DNA from: Dermatemys mawii
Lineage: Eukaryota > Chordata > Testudines > Dermatemydidae
Length of the DNA: 64,000 nucleotides
Assembly (NCBI GenBank): GCA_007922305.1
Contig: ML677343.1
Coordinates: 33,509,753 to 33,573,752, forward strand
Direction: 5' to 3'
The position numbers were made by a program, and so were the translations under genes. Each line of letters begins with the position of its first letter. Positions within the stretch are counted from its first letter, which is position 1. The notes beneath the pieces are model-generated. The model saw only the letters and a program-made list of their open reading frames with translations. It was not told the origin of the DNA and ran no database searches. This document shows, one piece after another, positions 46,901 through 58,900 of this stretch.

Positions 46901-49900
46901 GTGTAACTTTCACTGGTAAATCTATGGGCTCAAGCTCGACCAATCTCACCAGTTTTAAACCAGACGAGTTCCCCCCAGGGGTTTAACGAATCGGGTTTTT
47001 GGAAGTTTGGGTGTAGACAAGCCAGGTGCGCGGCACACTGCTCCCCCCGGGGCCGTTCCTCTGGGATAGAAGAACTGCACGCTCTCTAACCCTGACCGGG
47101 GCGTCTGGCCATCTCCTAACTCTTCTCCAGGACAAACAAGGCTTTTACAACACAGACCAAAGCCAAAAGCCGCCTTTGCTTGGAATTGGAACGTGCCATG
47201 CTGGGTTCTCCAAAATCGCCCCCCTCCCTGGCTTGGGTGTCATGGTTCGAACCGTGAAGCTTTTTGGTTCCTGGCAACATGCATTGACGCTGAACTTCCC
47301 AACACTTGTTTGTTTCTAACGCTTAGTGGGAGGGAATTGGCTTTAGGCTGTTACCCAAAATAGCAGTGATCGTGGACTGCTGTGTGCTGTGCTGGGGTGT
47401 GGAAGCACCTTTCCTTTCATGTATCCAACCAGCTGCTACCTGCTGTGTAACAGGGCTCTGGGAGGATACACGAAGGGTGACCTGCCTTGGCGCTGGTGGC
47501 CAGCGAGACCACTCGTCTGCTAAGGGATCAGCTGCCCGAGGAGGCGAGACTCCCTCCAGGGTTCTCAAACTTCATCGCACCACAAGCCCTTCTGACAACA
47601 AAAAGTACTTCATGACCCTGGAGGGGGGACTGAAGCCCAAGGTCTGCTGACCTGGGCGGGGGTGTGAGGGAATAGAAATGCTCTCATTGGTTCTTCTGAC
47701 TATTGTGTGAAGGTGTCCATACCTGAAGCTGTAACTTAACTCCAGGTAGGGGGAAGAGGTCACCTGACCTCCTGCCTGGGAAGGAGACAAAGGAAGCAGG
47801 GAGTGAGTTTCAGTCTGCAGCTGGCCAAGGAAGGGCAGGGAAGCCAGATAGGGTCTGGCCTCCCTGGATCCCCGAAATGGATCCAGCTGAGGGGTCCTGC
47901 TCGCTCTACCTACAAGCTCTGTGTTAGATCATGTTCCTGTCGACTCATAAATCTCTGTTTTACTGCCTGGCTAAGAGTCACGTCTGACTGTGGAGTTGGG
48001 GTGCAGACCCACGGGGTGCAGACCCACGGGGTCCCCAAGACCCTGCCTGGCTGGGCTCGCTGGGGGAAGCGCACGGAGGGGCAGAAGGTGCTGAATGCTC
48101 CGAGGTCAGCCCCAGGAAGGTGGAAGCTGTAAAGCTCCCAGCCCTGGAGACAGGCTGTTTACAGAGAAGAAGCTTTGCCTCGAAGTCCTGACTGGCTTCA
48201 CAGGGAGCAGTTCCAGAGTCTCGCCCCGGGCACTCCGTGACAGGGGGCCAAAGCTGAAGCCCAGGAAGGGGGTTCAGGTGCCGGCCCCAGGCCCCATCAA
48301 GTCTAAGCCGGCCCCAGCCACCCCATTAAAGTGGGGTCCCAACCCCCAGTTTGAGAACCAGTGGGTTAGGTGTTAAGAGTTAGAGAGAAGCAAACAAACC
48401 ACTTTCCCAGGCGTGGGACTCCAGCCACCATCACTGTGGACAGACAGAGCAATGCATGCGGTTCCGCTGGGCCCTCTGGGGCTGGTGGATGGGACAGCGA
48501 ACATGGCACTTTTCCACGCCCTAGGAGTGGTTCTGTGGCCATCCCGGCTTCCGTCTCAGTGCAGGCGACTGTTAGTCCTGGCTTGTGTGGGGAGAGGGCA
48601 GATCACGAAGACCCCTCTTCTTCAGCAGGAGAACAGGGAGAAAGAAAGAAAATCTCCGGTTCTGATAGTGGAGTGGGGGGCCTCCTGAAAGATTTTCTGT
48701 CCCCAGAACTTTGCCAGGGGGCTGGAAGAATTTGTATCGTGGGGCTGCTGAGAGCCACTGAATCAAACCGTAAAGCCTGCGTGTGATGGAAACCGCTGCA
48801 AGCCGGGGGTGTGTGGCCGCCCCCCCCTCCCCAGTTCCACCTCCTATGAACTTTGCTGCATCACTCCTCCCCCCCCCACCTTCCTGTCCTGGCGCATGTG
48901 CAACCCTTTGGGGTGTTGGATGTGACACGTCACAGCCCAAAGCCTGCGGGTGAAAGGTTCTTAAGTTGTGCTGCTGTGGGCGGCGAGGGAGCCTCAGCCG
49001 TGGCTGGCTGGAAAGTGCCTATGGTGTCCGCAGCGCTCGCTCTGATGTGCGGGGCGGGGGGGTACACAGGTACCCTCGCAGCCAGCGGCCCCCTCCACCC
49101 CCTTGGCGGCTTTTGCTTTAATGTCGCTCTTCCTAGGAAGGCTGCACTATCGATTGCCTGGGCCCTGCTAGGAGGCACTTCCCACCCCAGCCATACACGA
49201 TGCTGAGCAGGGGCCGGCAATGAGAGGCGACCCAGATCGGAGGGGCCCTGGCTCACCCTGCTGGGGAGCTAGCCGGGGGTTGTGGAACTGCTCCCTGTTT
49301 GGTGCTGGCAGGCCCAGCAAGCAGAGCCGGAGAGGCCATTAAAGCAGGGCTGTACGGTGAAAGCTTTTAGTGACCCCCCCACCACCACCAGCCCCGCACT
49401 CTCACCATGCAGAACATTAATAATCTAGTGCATGGGGGAGGGGGGCTTCCTTATTAGTCAAGACCTCATTTCCTGGGGGTGAGATCCGGGAGCTGGGGCA
49501 AGGGGCCCCTGGCTCGGTCAGAGCTGACCCCCGGGAGAGGCAGGTGCCTCTCACCTAAGCTCCTTGTACCACTTGGGATGTTTGTTTAGAGTGGGAGGAT
49601 CCGCATTCCAGGCCCTTCCCTTCCCTTCCCTTCCCTTCCCAGGTTCATCACCCGGCTTCCTGGGGGTGATTTCCTGCTTCTCCTGGAGCTGTGATGATAA
49701 AGCAGCGGGGCCCTGGCCTTAGGCAGCGCTGGGACTCCCTGTTGTGTGGCGGGGGGGGGTGGGCCTGCATTTGGCGTTGATCAGGGAAGACAACTCCACT
49801 GGAGCTGCATTAATAAAAGCAGGAGCTGTGGAGTCAGGAACAGAAGCCTTCCCCCTCCCCCCCCACCCCGCAGCGTGTAAAAGAGGTTGCTGGTGCCCCG

Positions 49901-52900
49901 GTCAGGGTATGGTTTTGAGGGGCGGGTGCAGCAAACGCCCCCACCGGCTCCTGGGCTGTGAGCTACGGGAGTCCCCATCCAGCCTGTGCCAGCCGGGCTT
50001 GGTGGCTGGGCCTCCTGCCGTGCCCACCCTGGCTCGTTACCGGATAGTCGCTATGTGAGACCCACCAACCCCCCAACCCATAAATCTCTCACTCCATGTG
50101 AAACCACTTTAACCCAACCCCGAGGAGACTCCGGCAATTCCCAGAGTCCAGCGTTGCTGTTTGCGCTGCTGGGCACCGACTCGGGGAAACTTCACTTGCG
50201 TGCCTTGGCAAAGGTGCTGCCGTCCCCAGGGCATCGGGGCCAAGGAAACTAGAGCACGGGCGCCCTCTGGCTGAGCCTGGTACCTCCGCTAGAGCCGGAC
50301 AGACTCATTCACTCAGTCACCAGCCATTTCATGCCTGTCCGGCTCCCTGGGGCGGGGGGGAAGCTGGGTCTGTAGCTCGGATTGGGTGGGATGTCAGCAC
50401 CTGGGAGAATACAGGAGGGACACGTCTCTTTCGAGAAAGTCACGAATGGCGTCTGTAATGTCGGAGATCTCAGGACAGGCAGTGTCGCTCCAAAGCAGCC
50501 CTGGAGCAGCACCTGGTGTGAACCTGCTCAGTCGCGGTCTCTGCGGACTGGCTGAAGCGCTTCCCTGGCCTGGGTGTCCCAAGGGAGGTGATCGACCGTA
50601 CAGCTCGCCATTGGTGTGTACGTGGGGGAGTCTGTGAATACGTGTCGCCCCTTTCCCCCAGAACCTGCCCAGCCGAGCTCCTCAACCACCGGATCCCTGC
50701 AGCCTGAGAACCTTGCTAACCAACTCCCCTCCCATTGCTAGCAGGCACTCAACCCTGCGGTCTCTCCCTGCCCTGGGAAGAGCAGTTAGGAGTGAGGCCA
50801 AGTTGCTAAAGAGGCTGGGAGGCCCCGTAGTTAGTAATGGGCCTGGCCCTTCTCCCTGAGTCGAGGGTGTTCTGCACTGTTGTGGCCTGGCTCTGACCTG
50901 CTTGCGGACTCGCAGATCTGCGGGACGCTGGAAAGGAGCAAGGCCCTGCCTGCGCTCGGTGGGCAGCAGAGCAGTGAAACCTCCTGCCCTCAGCCCACTG
51001 CCAACGGGCGAGCAGGCTGGCAAAGCTCAGGCATTAACACCAGCCCTCCAGGAGACATCGACTTGCTACTTTGCCCCTTCCGTCTCGATACTTGGGTGCG
51101 TCAGGCCCCTGGCTGGCGGGTTAGCGCTGCGGGGGCTCAGTCCAGCGAGAGGAACAGCCGGCTACTGGCTCTTCTGGGATCCGGCGGGGCGGGGTCGCAC
51201 TCACTGGCCTGCCAGGGACTGGACTGGCTGTTTCTAACCCCCTTCCCCTGGCTTTCCCCTCTCCCTCTCTGCAGTGAGTTTCGAGGGCTGCGCAGGAAGG
51301 AAGCGGACGGCGTACTTGTCCGATGACACGCACTTCAGGGTGCACCCGGACGGAGTCGTCTCGGTCAAACGTCCCCTCCAGCTCCACAGGCACGGAAAGA
51401 GCTTTTTCATTCATGCCTGGGACTCCGCCAGCAGGAAGCACTCCGCCAAGGTTACCGTGAAGAGAGAAGGGCACGGGCACCACCGGCACACGGTATGGGG
51501 CTGGTTTGCATCACCCATCTTCCCCTGGCTGACGCGGTACCCGCCGGGGGCCGTTGTCCCCCCTCAGGCTCAGAGGGATCCCCCAGTGCTGGCCCCGGGC
51601 CAGTCTGGGCTCGTCCTCCGCTAGCAGAACGGGCTCAGTGCAGCTGCAGCGACCCCGTCCCCTGATGCCTGCGCTGCCTTGCAGAGCCCGGGTGGGCCCC
51701 CCGGGGCTCCGGTGGCTCTCTGCCCGCTGCACTGGGGGAGGAGGGCGGCTGTCCGCTATTGGACCAGGCGGATCTCTCCTGGGGCTGGCTTACTCTATAA
51801 ACAAGAGCTAGGAAACTCCGTCTCCTTGGGTACCACCGGCGAGGCTTTGCCAGATTCGGCCCGCTGGGAATCAGGGCCACGTCTTCCCTCCCTGAATACT
51901 GGGGGGAGATCCGCGCGGGGAGGGCATCCCTGAGCCTGGGTGTCTCCATGTGGGCTCCGTAGGTCCTGTGCCTGGCCACTACCGCTCGGTGAGAGCAAAG
52001 GCAAAGCAGGAGGAGGAGTGGGAGTGAGCACAGACACGCTGTCCTCCGGAGCAAAGCCGAGTCTCCTGCCAGGGACCTGGCTGCGCTAGAGCGGAGGGGG
52101 CAGGGTGGGGCGCGGGGCCGGGGGCTGTACATTTCAAGCGCCTGGTGCTGTGAGGTGCTGAGCACCCTTAACTCCATGTCAGCAGGAGCTAAGGACACTC
52201 CGCACCTGGCAGGATTGGCGCTAAGTCAGGAGCTTGGACCTCTTCCAGCTCTGGCTCCTGTGCTCTGCTGCTGGGCTCTCACATTGGCAGTGTGGCTGGT
52301 TGTCTGAACACATCTGCACACAGCTAACGGAGCAGTGGGGACCACTAGGAAAGGGCTAGAATGAGCTAGAGAATATCCTAATGCCTGGTACGCCCACACC
52401 TGGTCGCCCCATCTCAGAAAAGATCCATTGGAATTGGAAAAGGCTCAGAGAAGGGCAGCAAAACTGCTTAGGGGTTTGGGACAGTTTCCATGTGAGGAGA
52501 GAGTTCTACAACTGGGGCCGTTCAGTTTGGAAAAGTGGGGATATGACAGAGGTCTATAAAATCCTGACTGGGGTGGAGAAAGTGGAGAGGAAAGGGTTGA
52601 TAAATGCAAAGTAATGCACCTTGGAAAGCATAATCCCAACTCTACATAGACAGTGATGGGATCTAAATTAACCGTTACCACTCCAGAAAGATCTTGGAGT
52701 CACTGTGGATAGTTCTCTGAAAACATCCCCTCAATGTGCAGCGACAGTCAAAAGAGCTGGCAAGCTGCTGCTCTGTATCTGGTCCAGGGCCTGTTCCTTC
52801 CCTGGTGACAAAGCACCGTGCCCAGTTATCCAAGGGATGGGCAGAAGGGATAGTCCATGCAATTCCAGCTATTTGTTCCAGTTCAGCCCAGACCATTGGG

Positions 52901-55900
52901 GAATTAGTAAGAGCTCACAGCTATTGCCTCCTCTAGCCCTTAGCGGAAGGTGGAGAACCAGAGTCTGGATTTGTCTGCAGAACGGGTGTGGCTGGATCTC
53001 GGACGGTTTGTTAAAACTTCCAGCCCCCTTGTGTCTAATGCAGGGACCTCACTGTGAACCGGGTCTCTCTCCCTGCAGGACTCCCCCGCAGTCGTCCTCG
53101 TCTTTCCAGAGTCCCGCCCTGGCCGGAAGAGGCAGAAGAGAGACTGGGTCATCCCTCCAATCAACTGCCCTGAGAATGAGAGGGGGCCCTTCCCCAAGCC
53201 GCTGGTTCAGGTGGGGGAGGCCTTTGGCACAGTGTGGTGGGTGTGTGACTCTTGTGGTGGGTGGAGCGAGGGAGCTGAGAGAAGGCAGAGGGGGAGCGTG
53301 GAGAGATGGGCGCGTGGTATTTGTTTGGAAGAGCTCTTGGGATCTGCCGCCCTGGTTCCCACTTGCTCTCACTGCACATCCAGCTGGGTGGAAGAGCCGT
53401 TTCGTTGCCATCTGCCCCCAGACGGCTCCTCCGTCAGCGTTCACAAACAGAACCCCCCAGGCCCTCTGTCTGCTACAGGGCTTATGACGCACGAAACCCA
53501 CCTCCTAGTCTAGTCCTTCACCATATCCATGGCTAGGCAGCAGTTCTGCAGAAAAGGACCTAGGGGTTACAGTGGACAAGAAGCTGGATATGAGTCAACA
53601 GGGTGCCCTTGGTGCCAAGAAGGTTAATGGCATTTTGGGCTGTATAAGTAGGGGCATTGCCAGCAGATGGAGGGACGTGATCATTCCCCTCTATTCGACA
53701 TTGGTGAGGCCTCATCTGGGGTACTGTGTCCAGTTTTGGGCCCCACACTACAAGAAGGATGTGGAAAATTTGGAAAGAGTTCAGCGGAGGGCAACAAAAA
53801 TGATTAGGGGCCTGGAGCACATGACTTATGAGGAGAAACTGAGGGAGATGGGATTATTTAGGCTGCAGAAGAGAAGAATGAGGGGAGATTTGATAGCTGC
53901 TTTCAACTACCTGAAAGGGGGTTCCAAAGAGGATGGATCTAGACTGTTCTCAGTGGTGGCAGATGACAGAACAAGGAGTAACGGTCTCAGGTTGCAGTGG
54001 GGGAGGTTTAGGTTGGATATTAGGAAAAACTGTTTCACTAGGAGGGTGGTGAAGCACTGGAATGGGTTCCCTAGGGAGGTGGTGGAATCTCCGTTCTTCG
54101 AGGTTTTAAGGTCAGGTTTGACAAAGCCCTGGCTGGGCTGATATAGTTGGGGTTAGTCCTGCTTTGAGCAGGGGGTTGGACTAGATACCTCCTGAGGTCC
54201 CTTCCAACCCTGATGTTCTATGATTCTATGATCCTCTAATGAGGTAAAGGTTGCGGGGGAGAGGTCCTGAGCAGGAGCCTGAACATGAGGGGCAGCTTCT
54301 TGGGAACTGGAGGGGTTCTGGCGAGACGGGGAGGGGAACACCGGCTGAGGTGGGCCCGGTGCTCAGAACCCCCTGGCTGACGCACCCCGTTCTCCTGCAC
54401 CAGATCAAATCCAACAAGGACAAAGAGACGCAGGTTTTCTACAGCATCACGGGGCAGGGCGCAGACAGCCCCCCCGAGGGCGTCTTCATTATCGAACGGG
54501 AGACGGGGTGGCTGAAGGTGACGAAGCCGCTGGACCGAGAAGACATCAGCCACTACACGGTGAGTCCCTGGGTGCTGGGGATGGAGCAGGGGCTGTTCTC
54601 AGGGGCCGATGGCCCTGGAGCTTGGAGGTGGCTGAGAAGGGGCCAGAGGCCCCGGCGAACTGGGTCTCACTCCATTTCTCGTACCGCACAGTTCAGAGGG
54701 CAGCTGCCCTCTCCCGCCCAGTCCCTTCCCCGAGGCCTGGCAGAGTAAAGCCAGAGAGGAGGTGCTGACCCCAGCTGGGTGCCTCCTCCTGCTCGATGCC
54801 CGGCCCTGGTCAATTGGCCACGTCAGTACTTGGCCCTGAGGCCCGGTTCTTTCCCCGAGGTGCTGAGTGCTGCGGCAGGAGCTGCGGGGCCCCAGCACCC
54901 AGGAGAATCAGGCCCAGCCCCCGGGAGAACCGGGCCCAGAGCGCGCTGAGGGCCCAGNNNNNNNNNNAGCCCCCGGGAGAACCGGGCCCAGAGCGCGCTG
55001 AGGGCCCAGCCCCCAGGAGAACCGGGCCCAGAGCGCGCTGAGGGCCCAGCACCCGCCCGCTGCCTCAGCAGGGCCCCTGCTGCTTGGAGACATGCTCAGC
55101 GTGCCCCTCCCGTCTCCGAAAGCCAGGCTGGAGCCTTCGTCACAGGCCCCAGGGGTCTCTGCTGGGCAGTGCAGGGCTACCGTGACTCTGTGTCCATTAC
55201 TAATGTTGGGATTTGGCCAGCAGGGAGGAGAAAACATAAATCCACATGGGTCGGGACAACCCAGAGCGGCCCCTCCCTGGGCAACAGGACCTCACTGTCC
55301 ATGGACCAGCCCTGATTATCCTCCGAGTGTGGAGGGGAGCTGGATGGGCCCTTTGAAGGCTACTGTCCGGACCCTGGGCTCAGGCTGAACTGGGCAGTAT
55401 TCCCCCATGCTGGATGTGTTTCCAGGACGCTGGTGGGAGTGTTCAGCCAGCAGCTGGAGCTGGGGAATTGAAGGCAAGTCCCCTCTGGCTAAGCCAGACA
55501 GGCTCGGGCTGCCGTTCTGCAGGGACGTTTGGAACGCCACACACAAACCAAGCATGGCCGCTGCTTTCCGAGCCATGGCTGGGTTTGGCGGGTGCTGCTG
55601 GCTGCTCGAGGCCAGGCGGCTGCAGGCCTCGCAGGGTGGCTGGATGGGGCCTTACACCCTGTACTGCCTTTGCAGCTCTTCTCCCACGCTGTGTCTGCGA
55701 ACGGGCAGCCCGTGGAGGACCCCATGGAGATCATCATCACCGTGACCGACCAGAATGACAACAAACCCCAGTTCACCCAAAATGTCTTCACAGGCTTCAT
55801 AGTAGAAGGAGCCAAGCCAGGTATGTGAGCAGAGTCCCCTGCTTGGGGAGTGAGACACACCGGTCGTGAGATGTGGCCTTGGAAGGTTCCCTCCAAGAGG

Positions 55901-58900
55901 AGAGAGAGAGAGACGGGCTGCTTTAGGGTTGGGTTAATTTGTCTTTGAAGAATTTAAATCCCAGAATAACCCAAAGGGGCTAAAATCTGCCCACTGAGCA
56001 GACGGGTCTTGTCCAGAGCTGCTGCTTGTGCGGATGCTGGGCTTGGAGCAGGCTCTCCCGGCCCTTCCAACTCAGCCGTTCCTTCCGCCGAGCCTGCAGG
56101 AGAGTTGGTATCCGGGGTTGACCACCCCCTGAGGGGACCCACTCCCTTCCCTGAGGGCCGTGGGGCTGGCAGTGAGCAGGTGCTCGGTGCAGATACCGCT
56201 GATGGGGCAGTCTGAGAACTGGAAGAGAACAGGGGAGCTCATTTGGAAACAGTAAATGTGGCTCCAGATTGGGCCGTCTGTTTACCTGGGAGACGCTCTT
56301 CGGGCTCTTTCTGTCGCCCCAGTGAGATCGATGGCTCTGGGCTGACGGCTCAGCCTACCCCTGCCCCGAGGCGCTTACAATCAGGTTCCCTTTCTCTGGT
56401 GACTGCAGAGAAGAAGTGGTAGACGTTAGGGATGGGAAATGCCTGGTGGTTGATCTAGTCACCTTGGCGGGCCAGGGCAGGACTGTTCCCGGCAGCACGT
56501 TCTGGAGAATCGTCGCCCGCCTCGTTTTGTCCTAGGACTAGAAAAATCACCTTGTTCTAAACTTGTGCCCAGGTACCCCCGTGATGAAAGTGACAGCCAC
56601 AGATGCAGACGACAGTGTAAACACCTACAATGGGGTCATTACTTACTCCATCCTGCAGCAGATCCCGGAAGTACCCCACAAACAGATGTTCGCCATCAAC
56701 GCTGAGACTGGCAACATCAGTGTGATTGCGCCTGGGCTGGACAGAGAGGTGAGTGCTGCAGTGCTGGATGGGAGGCACGTCCGTGCGTTACGTTTGCACA
56801 GAGAGGATGGACGGCGCTAGGTGGCGTGTGTCCGGTGCAATCCGTGTCACGCTGCAGGACGTCTTTGGCAAACTTCCACTGTCTCCGTTTCTCCTGGGTG
56901 CTGGTGCCATGTTAACTCTCCCCTGCCTGGCCAGCCCTTGGGCGGAGTGAATCGTGCTTGGCGGGGAGGCAGTGGGAGGTTCAAGGGGCATCTCTGCAAA
57001 GCTAGAAACTGACCCCCCCGGTGGGAGGACCAGTCGTTTGCTGTGTGCAGTTCATTCAGCTAATTTAAATGCATCAGACTCAGCCCCACGTTGGGTTTCA
57101 TAGAAACACGTTGCTGCCGAGTCTGAGCCCAGCAGGAGCGGTTGGACTAAGACCTCTACTGATCAAGGGAAACCCACTTTCTAAGGCCTGGTCTACACTA
57201 GCAGGGAGGGTCCACCTAAGATACGCAACTTCAGCTACGTGAATACCATAGCTGAAGTCGACGCATCTTAGGTTGACTTACCAGCCGTCCTCACGGCGGC
57301 AGCAGTCGACAATGGGCTCCCCCATCGTCTCTGCCTTGCGCCTTTTGACGAGCTGGAGTTCCGGAGTCGAGGGGAGCGCCTCTGGAGATCGATTTATCGC
57401 GTTCTGACGAGACGTGATAAATCGATCCCCAACAGATCGATCCCCACGCATCGATCCAGCCGGTAGTGTAGACAAGGCCTAACAAATACAAAGTGAAACT
57501 GATATCACACATTAACTGTCCAAGCAGAAAACACCAAACTGTTCACTGGAGCAGGGCTGGCTCCAGGCACCGGCATAGGAAGCACGTGTCTGGGGCCGTG
57601 CTCTCTAAGGGGCGGCATTCCTGCTGATCTGAGGGCGGCGCCCCTCCGGCCACACCGCCTATTTATTTATTGCTTGGGGCAGCAAAAAAGTTAGAGCCGG
57701 CCCTGCACTGGAGCTACTGACAAGCAAAGCGAAAGCTCAGAGTGCTCTCGGCTACCAGTGTGAAATCCCGGTTTTCAGTAGAGGGGCCAAGGACAGCTTG
57801 CCTGCTGAATTGTGAAGCAGTTTCCCTACCTGTTACTGTTGGGTTTCAGTGGATGAAACTCCCCAGAGCAGGCATCCGCAGGCAGAAGAGTGGTGCTGCT
57901 TGATAGCTGAGTTCAGGAGCTCACACCTCCTGCCTTTCCTGCTGCCTGCTCTGTCAGCGATGAAACGAATCCTAAAAAGTGCCCCCTGCCCCGAGAGGAA
58001 GAGAGGTAGGACCTGCCAGAGCCCGACCCCAGCCCGTATTGCAGCAGCCTGACCTCTTGCCCAGGTGCTAACCCAAACATGACTTTTGTGGCTTGCAGAC
58101 GACCCCCAATTATACACTGATTGTCCAGGCTGCCGACGTACAAGGCACAGGCTATACTACCTCCGCCACAGCAATGATTGAAGTCACAGACACCAACGAT
58201 AATGCTCCAGTGTTCGACCCCCTCACGGTAACATAATCTCTTGCCTGCTTCTATCTCTGTTGGCACGCCCCGGGTCGGGAGCTCCACTCCCAACAGAGGA
58301 TTTGATTAGCTACATCTGCGCAAAGAGTTAATTTGATGCCTGACAAAACTGTCAAGTTACTAAACCTCAGATTTGGTGAAGAATCCGCGGGACAGAAATA
58401 TTCCCTGGGGTTAGAGAATCAAATTCTCCTGGGCGTGTAGTTATGGAACAGCAGCTGCAGGGACCGACGGCTTCTGTCTCTGGAATGCTCGGTGCAAGTC
58501 TCCATCCCGGGTCCCCTGGAGGACAGCGTCGCAGCTCCGGGTCCAACGGCACTTGCTGGAAATAGGTGCTGTTGTGACAGCAACGCCCGGGATTCTGGCA
58601 TGGGATCTCCCGCTGGGGTTCCCTTTGGAGCCCAGCAGCTGAAGCCGTTGCACCCTGTCCCTGGGGGGGTAGGGGCGGGGCGGGCGGTTCCGGCCCCGCT
58701 GCAGAAGCCAGACGCTCAGGCCGTGTTGTTTTAAAAATCGATGGGGTTCTGGGGCTGCGAGAAGTGCAATGACCAGCCAATCGGAGCGGCGCCTACAGTC
58801 CAGCCTGTTCCTTCTCTTGCAGTACCAAGCCGTGGTGCGTGAGAACGAGGTGGGGGTGCTGGTTGACAGGCTGACTGTGTCGGACAGGGACAAGCAGGGA

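Larger units (their letters stand above)
29743..51274 (+). other. CDH1: CDH1 intron 2 (21.5 kb)
   Basis: Intron 2 is unusually long in known CDH1 genes and carries enhancers in mammals. Here it holds CR1 3' ends, two MIR-like fragments, at least four hAT MITEs, two or three solo LTRs, a Penelope-like terminus and a 40-bp minisatellite. Stretches with nothing recognisable include 29950-31540, 32480-34250, 36800-41360, 43150-44220 and 48370-51270. No exon of another gene is supported. Confidence 0.8.

Noticed and set aside
52705..53487. 260-codon frame on the + strand
   Set aside because: It overlaps CR1 sequence and CDH1 exon 4 in another frame. No homology signal is visible.
53572..54141. 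189-codon frame as a host gene
   Set aside because: Its sequence is the C-terminal end of a CR1 LINE protein followed by the CR1 3' tail, so it was annotated as a mobile element.
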